Shown here piece by piece: positions 37,376 through 46,196 of a stretch of DNA of 64,000 nucleotides. The DNA is taken from the NCBI RefSeq assembly GCF_000017165.1, contig NC_009634.1:1130249-1194248 (forward strand), read 5' to 3'. The stretch's first letter is position 1. Each line of letters begins with the position of its first letter. This DNA is from Methanococcus vannielii SB. Its GTDB lineage: Archaea > AGJL01 > Methanococci > Methanococcales > Methanococcaceae. The notes under the pieces are model-generated. The model saw only the letters and a list, made by a program, of their open reading frames with translations, was not told the DNA's origin and did no database searches. Position numbers and translations under genes: made by a program.

Positions 37376-37390
37376 CTACCAACTGAGCTA
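37376..37390 (-). other. tRNA D-arm-like fragment
   Basis: The reverse strand reads TAGCTCAGTTGGTAG, the consensus for tRNA bases about 8-22 (D-arm). About 21 bases further on the same strand GGTTCAATC resembles a T-loop, but the gap is about ten bases too short for an anticodon arm plus variable loop. The flanks do not form an acceptor stem. It could be a decayed tRNA gene, a trace of past integration at a tRNA gene, or coincidence. Confidence 0.4.
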
Positions 37391-37460
37391 TTTCTTAAAT
37401 TTAGGTAGTAATACTAAAGAATATTCGATTCTTGACGTATCAGAAATATTTAAATCAAAA

Positions 37461-37470
37461 TTTATATATA
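37461..37470 (+). promoter_or_regulatory. probable TATA box of acsA
   Basis: TTTATATATA preceded by AATCAAAA, a strong archaeal box A with an A-rich recognition element. A start site about 25 bases downstream gives a leader of about 28-30 bases containing GAGGGAT before the ATG at 37521. Confidence 0.6.
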
Positions 37471-37520
37471 CTTTGTCGTATCTATAATGATTAATAATGA
37501 TAAATTATATGAGGGATAAA

Positions 37521-39430
37521 ATGCAAACTGACGACAAATATATAATGCTTGAAAAATACTCTTCCCTTCAAAAGGAAGCACGAGATGACCCTGAAAAATT
37601 TTGGGGAGAACATGCAAAGTGTTTAGAATGGGAAAAAACTGGGATAAAGTCTTAGAATGGGATCCCCCATATGCAAAATGGTTTAAAGGGGGAATATTAA
37701 ATGCAAGCTACAACTGCGTTGATAGACATATTAAAGGAAACCGCAGAAACAAAGCAGCAATAATTTGTGAAAATGAAGATGGAACATGCGGAATTTTAAC
37801 CTATTATGAATTATATCGGCAGGTAAATAAGTTTGCAAACGTTTTAGAGAACTTAGGCGTTGAAAAAGGTGACGTTGTAACAATTTATATGCCAATGATG
37901 ACTGAAGCAATTATTTCAATGCTTGCATGTTCTAGAATTGGTGCAATCCACAACGTTGTATTTTCTGGATTTTCATCTGAAGCACTTTCTGACAGGATTA
38001 ATGATTCAAAGTCAAAGGTAATTGTTACTTCAAACATTTTATACCGGCGTGGAAAAGAAGTAAATTTGAAAAAAATAGTTGATAAAGCTATATTTAATTG
38101 TAATTCAATAAAACACGTGGTTTATGTTCAAAGGGGTAATGAGGAGTTAAAATTAGATTCAGGACGTGATTACTACTGGCACGAACTTATGGAGGGTGCT
38201 AAAAGCTACGTTGAACCAGTTCCCGTCGATTCAAACCATCCACTTTTTATATTATATACCAGTGGTACAACTGGAAGTCCAAAAGGTGTAGTTCATTCTA
38301 CGGGCGGTTATTTAACCTATGCATCAAAAACAATGGACTGGACATGGGGATTAAATGAAATGGACGTGTTTTGGTGTACTGCTGACATAGGTTGGATTAC
38401 CGGACACTCTTATGTGGTATATGGGCCGCTTTCCCTTGGGGCCACAATTGTATTATATGAGGGAGCAATTGATTATCCTGAGCCAGATCGACTTTGGAAG
38501 ACTGTTGAAAGGCATGGAGTTACAATATTATATACTGCACCAACTGCAATAAGAATGCTAATGATGTATGGTGAAAAATGGGTAAATAAAAATGATTTAT
38601 CAACATTAAGACTTTTAGGGAGTGTCGGGGAGCCAATAAATCCTAGGGCATGGAAATGGTATTACAAAACAGTCGGAAATGAAAAATGTCCAATATGCGA
38701 TTGCTACTGGCAAACTGAAACCGGAGGGCACATGATATATCCCCCAATAGGGATACAATCAGTTCCATTAAAACCGGGTTCTGCAACGTTTCCAGGAATT
38801 GGAATTGATTTAGATGTCGTTGATAACGATGGAAATCCGGTATCTCCAGATACTAAAGGAAATTTGATTATAAAAAGCCCTTGGCCAGGAATGTTAATGG
38901 GCCTTTGGAATAACGATTCAAGATACCGAAATGCTTACTGGGAAAGATTTAAAAACAAATTTTCAACTTCAGATTATGCTATAAAAGATAAAGATGGATA
39001 TATTTGGGTACTTGGACGTGCTGATGAAGTTTTAAATGTTGCAGGACATCGGATTGGTACAGCAGAACTTGAACACGAATTAGTTTCAAATAAAATGGTT
39101 GCAGAAGCAGCAGTAATTGGAAAACCTGACGATATAAAAGGTGAAGTCCCAGTTGCATTTATAATATTAAATGAAAATTACCGGGATTTACCTTCAGATG
39201 AATTGAAATCTACCCTTATAAACCATGTTCGAGATACCGTAGGCCCGGTTGGAGCTCCTTCAATGATTTTCTTTGTAAATAAGCTTCCAAAAACAAGAAG
39301 TGGAAAAATTATGAGAAGAATATTGAAAAAATTAATAATGGGGGAAGAACTTGGGGATGTTACGACTTTAGAGGATAATACAAGTTTAGAAGAAGTTAAA
39401 AAAGAACTTGAAGACTTTAAATATGATTAA
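37521..39430 (+). pseudogene. acsA: acetyl-CoA synthetase (AMP-forming), frameshifted near the 5' end
   Basis: Activates acetate to acetyl-CoA for assimilation. Translation from the ATG at 37521 gives a normal N-terminus (FWGEHAKCLEWEK) but runs into a stop at 37653-37655. The rest (NWDKVLEWDPPYAKWF onward) is in the next frame. The break falls in a run of six A at 37633-37638; seven A would join the parts into about 636 residues, the usual length. Downstream the enzyme is complete: FILYTSGTTGSPKGVVHS, CYWQTETGG, GRADEVLNVAGHRIGTAE and the acetylatable lysine in KTRSGKIMRR. Either a genuine disruption, slippage-tolerant gene, or base-calling error. Confidence 0.85.
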
Positions 39431-39444
39431 AAAACTTATAAATA

Positions 39445-39463
39445 TTTTTTTATTAATTTTTTA
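39445..39463. terminator. bidirectional T/A-run between acsA and the tRNA methyltransferase gene
   Basis: Between two convergent genes: T7 then T6 on the forward strand (ATTTTTTTATTAATTTTTTA). Only about 45 bases separate the stop codons. Confidence 0.45.
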
Positions 39464-39475
39464 ATGGTTCTCTAA

Positions 39476-40528
39476 TTATTTTTTGTAAACATGAATGTAT
39501 CTTGTAAGGCTTTTATGAACCCTCATTTCATAAAATTCGGTTAATTCTAAATTTAATTTCATTTTATTTGGGGCAGCAAACACTAAATAATCTCCTTTTT
39601 TTAATATTTCCACTATTCCTTCAAATATTTCCAAAATATCCCCTTTTTTTGAAGTTGATATTCCATAGGGCGGATCAGTGACAACAGCATCTATTTTCTC
39701 GATATTGAGGCTTTTTAGGTAGTCTAATATATTTTTTGCATTCCATTTTTTGATTGATATTGTTTTTTTAGATAAGTCGTAAGTATTTAGATTTAAAATG
39801 GCACCGTTTACCATTTGTTCATCTATATCACTTCCAATTACATTACATCCTATTAATCCGGCTTCTATTAAAAAACCGCCAGTTCCACAAAACGGATCAA
39901 GTAAAATATCATTTTCGTTAATCCTTGAAAGATTTACCATGCAGCGTGCAAGCTTTGGCATTATGCACCCTGGATGAAAGTAAGCTCTTAAATGTGGCCG
40001 GTTATTTTGAAAGTATTCAACATCCCTTTTTTCAAGAACTACTGACACATATGCTAAATTATCCGAAATTACGATTTTTATGGTTTTTTCAGGGTTTTTA
40101 AGATTAACGCTCGAAAAGGTTTTACTTTTTATGATAGAACCCATTTTTCTTTCTATTTCCATGGATTTAGCAACTTTTTCACGGTCTAACTTATGTACTC
40201 TAACTGCAAAAGTTTCATTTTTAGAAATTGGAAAATCCGTAATTTCGGAAATTCTATAAAGTTCTTCGATACTTTTTTCTAAGTTAAATTCATCAAAGGG
40301 ACACTCAAAAAGAATTAAATGCCCTTCGTTAATATATCCTCCTCTTTTTACTATATTTTGAATATTTTCTTTTGAAATAATTCCATTAAATACAGCATAA
40401 TTTTTAAATATTTTTAAATTTTCAGCTTTAATATTAAATATTTCTAAAAGGGCATTTAATTCTGAAAAGGGGAGATGTTCATGTTCGCCACTTAATAAAA
40501 ACCCTGCATACTCATTTTTTAAATTCAA
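39476..40528 (-). CDS. tRNA (guanine-N2)-methyltransferase, Trm-G10 type (THUMP domain)
   Basis: SAM-dependent methylation of guanine 10 of tRNA. The 350-residue protein has an N-terminal THUMP-type region (about residues 60-160) and a C-terminal Rossmann methyltransferase. Motifs are LLDPFCGTGGFLIEAGLIG (SAM binding), VIGSDIDEQMVNGA and the catalytic VTDPPYGIST. Start chosen is a TTG following GGTGATAAA at codon 15 of the longest reading; this keeps the promoter clear of the divergent tsr3 gene. Confidence 0.85.
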   Translation of the reverse strand: MNLKNEYAGFLLSGEHEHLPFSELNALLEIFNIKAENLKIFKNYAVFNGIISKENIQNIVKRGGYINEGHLILFECPFDEFNLEKSIEELYRISEITDFPISKNETFAVRVHKLDREKVAKSMEIERKMGSIIKSKTFSSVNLKNPEKTIKIVISDNLAYVSVVLEKRDVEYFQNNRPHLRAYFHPGCIMPKLARCMVNLSRINENDILLDPFCGTGGFLIEAGLIGCNVIGSDIDEQMVNGAILNLNTYDLSKKTISIKKWNAKNILDYLKSLNIEKIDAVVTDPPYGISTSKKGDILEIFEGIVEILKKGDYLVFAAPNKMKLNLELTEFYEMRVHKSLTRYIHVYKK

Positions 40529-40596
40529 TTTATCACCAGTAGGTTTAAATTTCAAAACATCATAAGTCATTTATCATATATATCTTGTGATTTCCA

Positions 40597-41112
40597 ATGA
40601 AACTTTTCATATATCATGAAAAACAGTGCGACCCAAAGCGATGCACCGCATTAAAAATGGGAAAGTTGAATTATGCTTCAATAATAACTAACGTAAAAAA
40701 AGTTCCAAGAAATGCAATTTTGTTAAACCCGTATTCTGAAAAAACTGTTTCTATAGAAGATAGGGATATTATTGAAAAATACGGTATATTGGGCCTTGAT
40801 TGTTCATGGAAACAGGCTGAAGTAGTATTTAAAAAAACAAATGCAAAAAATCAGCGAGTTTTACCCTTTTTAATTGCAGCAAATCCTGTAAATTACGGAA
40901 AACCCTGTAAGCTGACTACATTAGAAGCAATAGTTGCAACACTATACATAGCAAACTATAAAAATGAGGCCCTCTCTTTATTAGATGGTTTCAAATGGGC
41001 AAACACTTTTATAGAAGTTAATAAAGAATTACTTGAAAAGTATTGTGGAAAAACATCTGAAGAAATCATACGTATTCAGAACGAAATTTTAAACACTACG
41101 CGAAACAGGTGA
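40597..41112 (+). CDS. rRNA aminocarboxypropyltransferase Tsr3 family (DUF367)
   Basis: Homologue of Tsr3, which transfers the aminocarboxypropyl group of SAM to a hypermodified uridine of small-subunit rRNA. The 171 residues show the RLI-like N-terminus [38 protein letters not shown] and [24 protein letters not shown], all typical. ATG follows GTGATTTCC. Four bases after its stop comes the ribosomal L40e gene, a known pairing of ribosome-linked genes. Confidence 0.9.
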   Translation: MKLFIYHEKQCDPKRCTALKMGKLNYASIITNVKKVPRNAILLNPYSEKTVSIEDRDIIEKYGILGLDCSWKQAEVVFKKTNAKNQRVLPFLIAANPVNYGKPCKLTTLEAIVATLYIANYKNEALSLLDGFKWANTFIEVNKELLEKYCGKTSEEIIRIQNEILNTTRNR

Positions 41113-41116
41113 AATT

Positions 41117-41260
41117 ATGGCATTTGAAGAAGCAATCAAAAGAGTATTCATGAAAAGGATATGCATGAAGTGTAATGCAAGAAACTCATGGAAAGCAGAA
41201 AAATGTAGAAAATGTGGCTACAGCAACTTACGGCCTAAAGCTAAGGAAGCTAGAGCATAA
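41117..41260 (+). CDS. rpl40e: 50S ribosomal protein L40e
   Basis: A 47-residue zinc-ribbon ribosomal protein. It reads [16 protein letters not shown], then [21 protein letters not shown] and [10 protein letters not shown]. The four cysteines (CxxC and CxxC, ten residues apart) bind zinc, as in archaeal L40e. ATG follows AGGTGAAATT at the end of the tsr3 gene. Confidence 0.95.
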   Translation: MAFEEAIKRVFMKRICMKCNARNSWKAEKCRKCGYSNLRPKAKEARA

Positions 41261-41262
41261 CC

Positions 41263-41300
41263 TTTTTACTTTTTTTACCTTTTTTATTTTCCTTTATTTT
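41263..41300 (+). terminator. poly-T terminator after rpl40e
   Basis: Five successive T-runs (T5, T7, T6, T4, T4) begin two bases after the stop. This is a strong intrinsic archaeal terminator of the oligo-T kind. Confidence 0.65.
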
Positions 41301-41435
41301 CAAGTTAATGTTAAAATTCTTTTTAAAAATCTTCAAATTCAAATGGCTATACATAAATATTACGATTTTTAAATAGTATCAAGCTAGCATTTTTAAATAT
41401 ATTAGATGAATATAACTTGGATAAAGGTAAAATGC

Positions 41436-42779
41436 ATGAAAAAATCAGCATGGATAATAATACTATTTTCATTACTATTAATGGGATTTACAAAGATTTC
41501 TTACCCTGAAGGAACCTCTGAAGACGGGATAAATCACCAAAATGCAGTAATAACGTTAATAATTTTAGTTACTGCGGCAGCACTTTTTTTTACCGAAGCA
41601 ATACCATTACCTGTAACGGCAATGCTTGTTCCAGTTTTACTAAGTTTTCCAGGGATAGAAATAATGTCGAGTGCATCTGCATTTAAAGACTTTGGAAACA
41701 GTTGGGTAGTACTCTTTATGGCGGCATTTATTCTTGGTGAAGCCGTATTTAGAACCGGTTTTGCCGATAAAGTCGGGCAAATTACAATAAAACTTGCAGG
41801 AAAGGACCCCGTAAAATTAATCGTACTTACAATGTTTTCTATTGGATTAATGTCAGCGTTTTTATCAAATACTGGAACTACAGCTGCATTTATACCGATA
41901 ATAATTGGAATATGTGCATCTGCAAGTCTTTCACCTAAAAAATTTTTAATACCTATGGCATATGCGGCATCTTTAGGGGGAACGCTAACTTTGATTGGAA
42001 CTCCTCCAAACTTACTTGTAAATGATGCCCTTGAAAAATCAGGTATTGCCCCTTTTGGATTTTTTGAATTTGCAAAACTAGGAATATTTTTATTTATTTC
42101 AGGGATTGCTTATTACGCAACTATTGGCCATAAATTACTTTCAAATGAAAAAAAGGGCATAGTGGATTATTCAAAAAGTACTATTGAATACAGACATGAT
42201 AAAATGAAGATAGCACTGGTTGTATTTTTATTTGTACTTTTAATGTCTGCAACTGAAACAATTCCCTTAGTAACGGCTTTTATGCTTGGAGCGTGTGTAG
42301 TTATAATGTTTGGATGTATTACTATGGAAGAGGCTTTTAAAAGTATTTCTTGGACAACCATATTTTTATTTGCAGGAATGCTTCCATTGGGGTCCGCAAT
42401 GAGTTCAACTGGGGCTGCAACCCTAATTTCAAATGCGGTACTTTCATACATTCAAAGTCCAGTTCTTCTACTCATTGCAATCTATGTTTTAACTGCTTTA
42501 ATAACATCTGCAATGTCAAATACTGCTACAGCAGCGTTGATGATTCCAATTGGCATTGCAATGGCAGATTCTTTTGGAATAAGTGTTAGGCCAATATTAA
42601 TGGCAATTGCAGTATCCTCATCAGCATGTTTTTTAACCCCTATATCTACGCCCCCAAACATGATAGTATTGGCTCCAGGGGGTTATTCATTTAAGGACTA
42701 TGTAAAATCAGGCTGGCCACTTCAGGTAATTAGTGCTGTAGTGTCAATATTACTAATTCCACTAATTTGGCCGTTTTAA
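41436..42779 (+). CDS. DASS/SLC13 family sodium:dicarboxylate or sulfate symporter
   Basis: A 447-residue membrane transporter with about eleven to twelve hydrophobic segments. SLC13 signatures are present in both halves: FLSNTGTTAAFIPI with GGTLTLIGTPPNLLVND, and SAMSNTATAALMIPIG with CFLTPISTPPNMIVL. In the family the SNT motifs bind sodium and the carboxylate substrate. Possible substrates are succinate, malate, citrate, sulfate or phosphate. The start ATG at 41436 follows AAGGTAAAATGC. It stands alone on the forward strand. Confidence 0.9.
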   Translation: MKKSAWIIILFSLLLMGFTKISYPEGTSEDGINHQNAVITLIILVTAAALFFTEAIPLPVTAMLVPVLLSFPGIEIMSSASAFKDFGNSWVVLFMAAFILGEAVFRTGFADKVGQITIKLAGKDPVKLIVLTMFSIGLMSAFLSNTGTTAAFIPIIIGICASASLSPKKFLIPMAYAASLGGTLTLIGTPPNLLVNDALEKSGIAPFGFFEFAKLGIFLFISGIAYYATIGHKLLSNEKKGIVDYSKSTIEYRHDKMKIALVVFLFVLLMSATETIPLVTAFMLGACVVIMFGCITMEEAFKSISWTTIFLFAGMLPLGSAMSSTGAATLISNAVLSYIQSPVLLLIAIYVLTALITSAMSNTATAALMIPIGIAMADSFGISVRPILMAIAVSSSACFLTPISTPPNMIVLAPGGYSFKDYVKSGWPLQVISAVVSILLIPLIWPF

Positions 42780-42879
42780 CTAGGTAATTTAAAAAATCTA
42801 TTTTTAATTTTTTTCAACTAAATATTTATTTAACAGTTTATCGACATTATTAGTATGATTTTTTTTAAATTCGTAATAC

Positions 42880-42886
42880 TTATATA
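42880..42886 (+). promoter_or_regulatory. orphan TATA box resembling a stable-RNA promoter
   Basis: TTATATA within AATACTTATATACCAG, followed 26 bases later by TTGCAAAGT. Methanococcal stable-RNA promoters have a TATA box and a TGC-type box at the start site with this spacing. No protein gene begins downstream on this strand. Confidence 0.4.
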
Positions 42887-42911
42887 CCAGTAGTGCATAT
42901 TATAATACGGG

Positions 42912-43021
42912 TTGCAAAGTCATCAATAAAAAATTGCTAAACCTATTTTATTACGTACAAAATACTTTCTCTTAGTCACCACTCCAGAAAAAGGTAAAAA
43001 TTATTTTTTATTTTTTATTTT
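42912..43021 (+). ncRNA. candidate small RNA between the SLC13 gene and a small membrane protein gene
   Basis: A transcript starting at about TTGCAAAGTC would be roughly 95-110 bases long and end in the T-rich stretch at 43001-43020 (T6 and T6 runs). GCAA near its 5' end can pair with TTGC at 42937-42940. There is no open reading frame with a ribosome binding site. No homology to a known RNA class is recognised, so this rests on promoter and terminator signals only. Confidence 0.3.
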
Positions 43022-43024
43022 AGA

Positions 43025-43186
43025 TTAAAAAAAAGGCATGAACATACTAACAACATACACTAAAAGAATTATTGCTATAACTAATAATACTAGTTTTACA
43101 GTTGTAAACACCATTTTAAATATGAATTTTAATATTAAAAATACAATTAATGCAACTATTATTCCTGTAACGATAAGTTCTAACAA
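43025..43186 (-). CDS. small membrane protein, 53 residues
   Basis: A short gene, start TTG after AAAGGTGGGATA, 30 bases downstream of aksA on the same strand. The product begins LLELIVTGIIVALIVFLILK, has FKMVFTTVK as a basic linker, and continues with VLLVIAIILLVYVVSMF: two hydrophobic helices with a positively charged loop. The ribosome binding site and the clean open frame make it credible. No function is known; it could be missed by gene finders because of its length. Confidence 0.65.
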   Translation of the reverse strand: MLELIVTGIIVALIVFLILKFIFKMVFTTVKLVLLVIAIILLVYVVSMFMPFF

Positions 43187-43216
43187 TATCCCACCTTTAA
43201 AAAAATTGTAAATATT

Positions 43217-44377
43217 TTAATTTAAAATATGTGTTACAATGTTTTTAAATACTTCGTCACTTATTTCGGTTCCTTGTTCTCTCGTTTCCTTAGTTTTTTT
43301 AACAATTTCCCAGAGTTCATCACGAGTCGCTTCAAATCCAAGTTCATTTAATCTATATGCAACGGCTCTGCATCCAGAATGTTTTCCAAGCACAATTTTT
43401 CGTTTTTGACCGATTTTTTCAGGTAAAAACGGCTCATAGGTTAAAGGATTTTCTAAAACTGCATCAACGTGTATTCCGCTTTCATGATAAAATACCATTT
43501 CGCCAACAAGAGGCTTATTTTCTGGAACCTTGATTTTTGAATATGTTTCAACTAACTTTGAAGTTTCCATTATAAGTTCAGTATTTAGCCCCATATCGTA
43601 ATTATAAAGTACTTTTAAAGCCATTACTACCTCTTCTAGTGCTGCATTTCCGGCCCTTTCTCCAATGCCATTAACAGTAGTTGAAACTGCCTTTGCACCA
43701 CCCATAAGTCCGTATATTGAATTTATGGCTGCAAATCCAAAATCATTATGGCAATGAACTCCAATATGTGCTTTTTTCAGGCTTTTATTCAGTTCAGAAC
43801 ATATTTGGTACATTGATTGAGGTGTTGCACATCCAAGTGTATCTGCAATATGGACCCTATCTGCACCGTAATCTTCTGCATTTTTATGAATTTTTATGAT
43901 ATTTTCAATCGAGGTTCTTGTTGCATCTTCTGCAGAAAACGCAACAAAAAGGCCATGATCTTTTGCATACTCGATAGCTTTCATTCCCATTTCTTCAACT
44001 TCTTCAAAAGACTTATGTAGCTTATATTTTAGGTGCATAGGCGAAGTTGCAACAAAAGTGATTATTCCATCAACATCGCATTCAATCGCCCTATCGATAT
44101 CTTCCTTTAAAACTCTTGATAGCGCCAAAATATCCGCATTAAGTCCTTCAGAGGAAATTGATTTAATACATTTTCTTTCATTTTCAGAAACCGTTGGAAA
44201 ACCGGCTTCAATTTGTTTTATTCCAAGGTCATCTAATTTTTTAGCAATTTCAAGCTTTTGATTACCCGTAAAACAAACTCCAGGAGTCTGTTCACCATCC
44301 CTTAATGTAGTATCATATACATAACATTCTTTTAAGTCTAATTTAGGATTATATTGAGAAACTTCTTTCCAATCCAT
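43217..44377 (-). CDS. aksA: trans-homoaconitate pathway homocitrate synthase AksA
   Basis: Condenses 2-oxoglutarate with acetyl-CoA and extends the chain in 2-oxosuberate synthesis for coenzyme B. The 386 residues show the HMGL-like barrel: YVYDTTLRDGEQTPGVCF (metal site), QIEAGFPTVSENE, VHIADTLGCATP, HIGVHCHNDFGFA and VNGIGERAGNA. VFYHESGIHVDA and IVLGKHSG lie in the C-terminal subdomain. It could be confused with isopropylmalate synthase, but the short length without a leucine-binding domain and strong overall fit favour AksA. ATG follows GGGAGGATTTGTT. Confidence 0.88.
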   Translation of the reverse strand: MDWKEVSQYNPKLDLKECYVYDTTLRDGEQTPGVCFTGNQKLEIAKKLDDLGIKQIEAGFPTVSENERKCIKSISSEGLNADILALSRVLKEDIDRAIECDVDGIITFVATSPMHLKYKLHKSFEEVEEMGMKAIEYAKDHGLFVAFSAEDATRTSIENIIKIHKNAEDYGADRVHIADTLGCATPQSMYQICSELNKSLKKAHIGVHCHNDFGFAAINSIYGLMGGAKAVSTTVNGIGERAGNAALEEVVMALKVLYNYDMGLNTELIMETSKLVETYSKIKVPENKPLVGEMVFYHESGIHVDAVLENPLTYEPFLPEKIGQKRKIVLGKHSGCRAVAYRLNELGFEATRDELWEIVKKTKETREQGTEISDEVFKNIVTHILN

Positions 44378-44447
44378 AACAAATCCTCCCAATAAAAAAT
44401 AGAAAATTACTTTTAAAATATTAAAATAATATATTACATTAAAATAA

Positions 44448-45950
44448 TTATTTATTAACTTCTAAAATGTATATATTTTCACCCTGTTTGATATTTTTTA
44501 ATATTTCTATATTTTTGACAACTTTTCCAACAACGTTTGTTCCTTCAAAAGTTTCTCCTGTAGGGCCATATTTATCATTTTTCAGTGTTCTTATTCCAAT
44601 GTACCCTTTGTATTTTTTAACCATATTGGTAACTGCAATTGTTCCACCCTCAAGAGCAGTATTTGGGATATTTTCTGGCAAAAGTCCTTTTGAATATTCT
44701 GAATTTCTATCAAACATTGAAATGTCACCATGTTTAAAATAAACCTTCATAACTCCAATTTTTTTGGTCGTAAGTCCGGTAGTTTTTCTAAAGTACCACG
44801 CCGTATTAGGTGCCTTATCATCAAATATCGTAATATAAATCAGTTTTTCAGGAGAAATTCCCTTTACAGTAACTTCCTTGTTTTTTAATATTTCCATCGT
44901 GTATTCTGGAATCTGTTCAACAATTATGGAATTATCATCTACGTGTCCGTCTATATTTAAAGATACTCCATGCTTTTCAAATAGCATTTTAGCTTCTTTC
45001 TGTGTTTTTCCAACCGCATTTAATCGTTCAGGGTTAGATTTTATAGAAATTCGCCCCTTATCTGAAAAGTCAATTAATTCAATACCGTTATTGATTTTTC
45101 CAACAACCGTATGTGAAAGCGATGAAACACGGCTTTCTTGGTAGATATATAACTTTCCAACACCATTACCGATATTTCTAACTGTAATAGTGCCCCTATC
45201 TCTTTCTTCAGGATTTTCTTCATCTATTAATAGTGTTTGAAGCCTACAGTCAGTAACATACGTATTTGTATTTTCCGAAATTTCAAATGTCCCATTCTCT
45301 AAAATTGCAAGGGCATGTTCAACACTTTTTGAAGGTCCGTTAAACTCTACAGTGCAGTAGGTATATATTTTCCAACCTTCTTCAAGATTTAAATTTAAAT
45401 CTGTAGTTAAGAGGTAATTAACATGTTCTTTTGACTCGCGAATTCTTTCAATAGAGACAATCAAGTCATTAGATGTAAGTGCTTTTAGAACTCGTTTACC
45501 TCCGATTAAAATACCTATTTTTGGATTTTTAAGCCCATAACTTTCTGAGGTATCCCTTTGAACAAATATTAAATTTCCTTCCGATTTATCAAGGCCGGAA
45601 ACACTAAGTACAACGTCCCACTTTTTAAAATGTTTCTTTTCACTAGTTATGTCGAGATCTATTTCAATATTTCCAAAAGCAACATCAGAAACACTTTTCC
45701 AGATGATTGGCTTATTTTCAAAGGATTTATAGTTTTCATTCCAAAAGTTTACAGTTTCATTTTCATCACTTATTCCAATTACAAAAGAGCCTTTTGTGGT
45801 CTTTATATGGTATTTTTTTGATTCTTTTTCAGTTTCAGTCCGGGTTTCCTTTATTATAACAATATTTGCCCCATCTACATAATATTCTCCTGAAATAACA
45901 TCTTTAAGAGTTTTTCCAGATTTTTTGTTATTGTTCACGATTACATCCAT
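44448..45950 (-). CDS. methanogenesis marker protein 3 (UPF0288)
   Basis: A 500-residue protein present in nearly all methanogens, function unknown. The N-terminus (VIVNNNKKSGKTLKDVISG) looks like a small beta-grasp or ThiS-like segment. The C-terminal third (TVKGISPEKLIYITIFDDKAPNTAWYFRK ... VKVYFKHGD-like strands, GGTIAVTNM, GPTGETFEGTNVVGKV) resembles a cyclophilin-like barrel. It may act in assembly or activation of methyl-coenzyme M reductase, but that is conjecture. ATG follows GGCTGGTTAT. Confidence 0.88.
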   Translation of the reverse strand: MDVIVNNNKKSGKTLKDVISGEYYVDGANIVIIKETRTETEKESKKYHIKTTKGSFVIGISDENETVNFWNENYKSFENKPIIWKSVSDVAFGNIEIDLDITSEKKHFKKWDVVLSVSGLDKSEGNLIFVQRDTSESYGLKNPKIGILIGGKRVLKALTSNDLIVSIERIRESKEHVNYLLTTDLNLNLEEGWKIYTYCTVEFNGPSKSVEHALAILENGTFEISENTNTYVTDCRLQTLLIDEENPEERDRGTITVRNIGNGVGKLYIYQESRVSSLSHTVVGKINNGIELIDFSDKGRISIKSNPERLNAVGKTQKEAKMLFEKHGVSLNIDGHVDDNSIIVEQIPEYTMEILKNKEVTVKGISPEKLIYITIFDDKAPNTAWYFRKTTGLTTKKIGVMKVYFKHGDISMFDRNSEYSKGLLPENIPNTALEGGTIAVTNMVKKYKGYIGIRTLKNDKYGPTGETFEGTNVVGKVVKNIEILKNIKQGENIYILEVNK

Positions 45951-45987
45951 ATAACCAGCCTCTTAATGGCTTAAATAATAGGAAATG

Positions 45988-46012
45988 AGTAAACCAGGTC
46001 TTTACTTACCTG
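45988..46012. promoter_or_regulatory. overlapping alternative inverted repeats between marker 3 and the YhbY gene
   Basis: AGTAAA (45988-45993) pairs with TTTACT (46001-46006). CAGGT (45995-45999) pairs with ACCTG (46008-46012). The two hairpins overlap and cannot form together. They lie about 40-60 bases upstream of the marker 3 start, within its likely promoter or leader. Could be an operator; no match to a known riboswitch. Confidence 0.3.
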
Positions 46013-46196
46013 CACCATCAAAACTATTTTATACTTAAATAACATACTATGTTGACTAACTGTACATTATATATATGATATTTTAAATAGCTTAGCGGAC
46101 AGATTAATTTATTGATTACTGTAATGAGTTTACTGTTTTAATTGAAAGATTAATTGAGGCTTTAAAAACAATATTTAACCGAAAAGGAGCGAGAAT

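Larger units (their letters stand above)
37169..37520. promoter_or_regulatory. divergent intergenic region between cfbC and acsA
   Basis: About 352 bases without an intact gene. It holds TATA-like sequence for cfbC on the reverse strand (TAAATTATATTAG near 37278-37290), a tRNA-like fragment at 37376-37390, and the acsA promoter. TTAACTAATGGTTC-type sequence downstream of the tRNA-like fragment resembles a T-loop but with wrong spacing. Nothing else is recognised. Confidence 0.45.
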
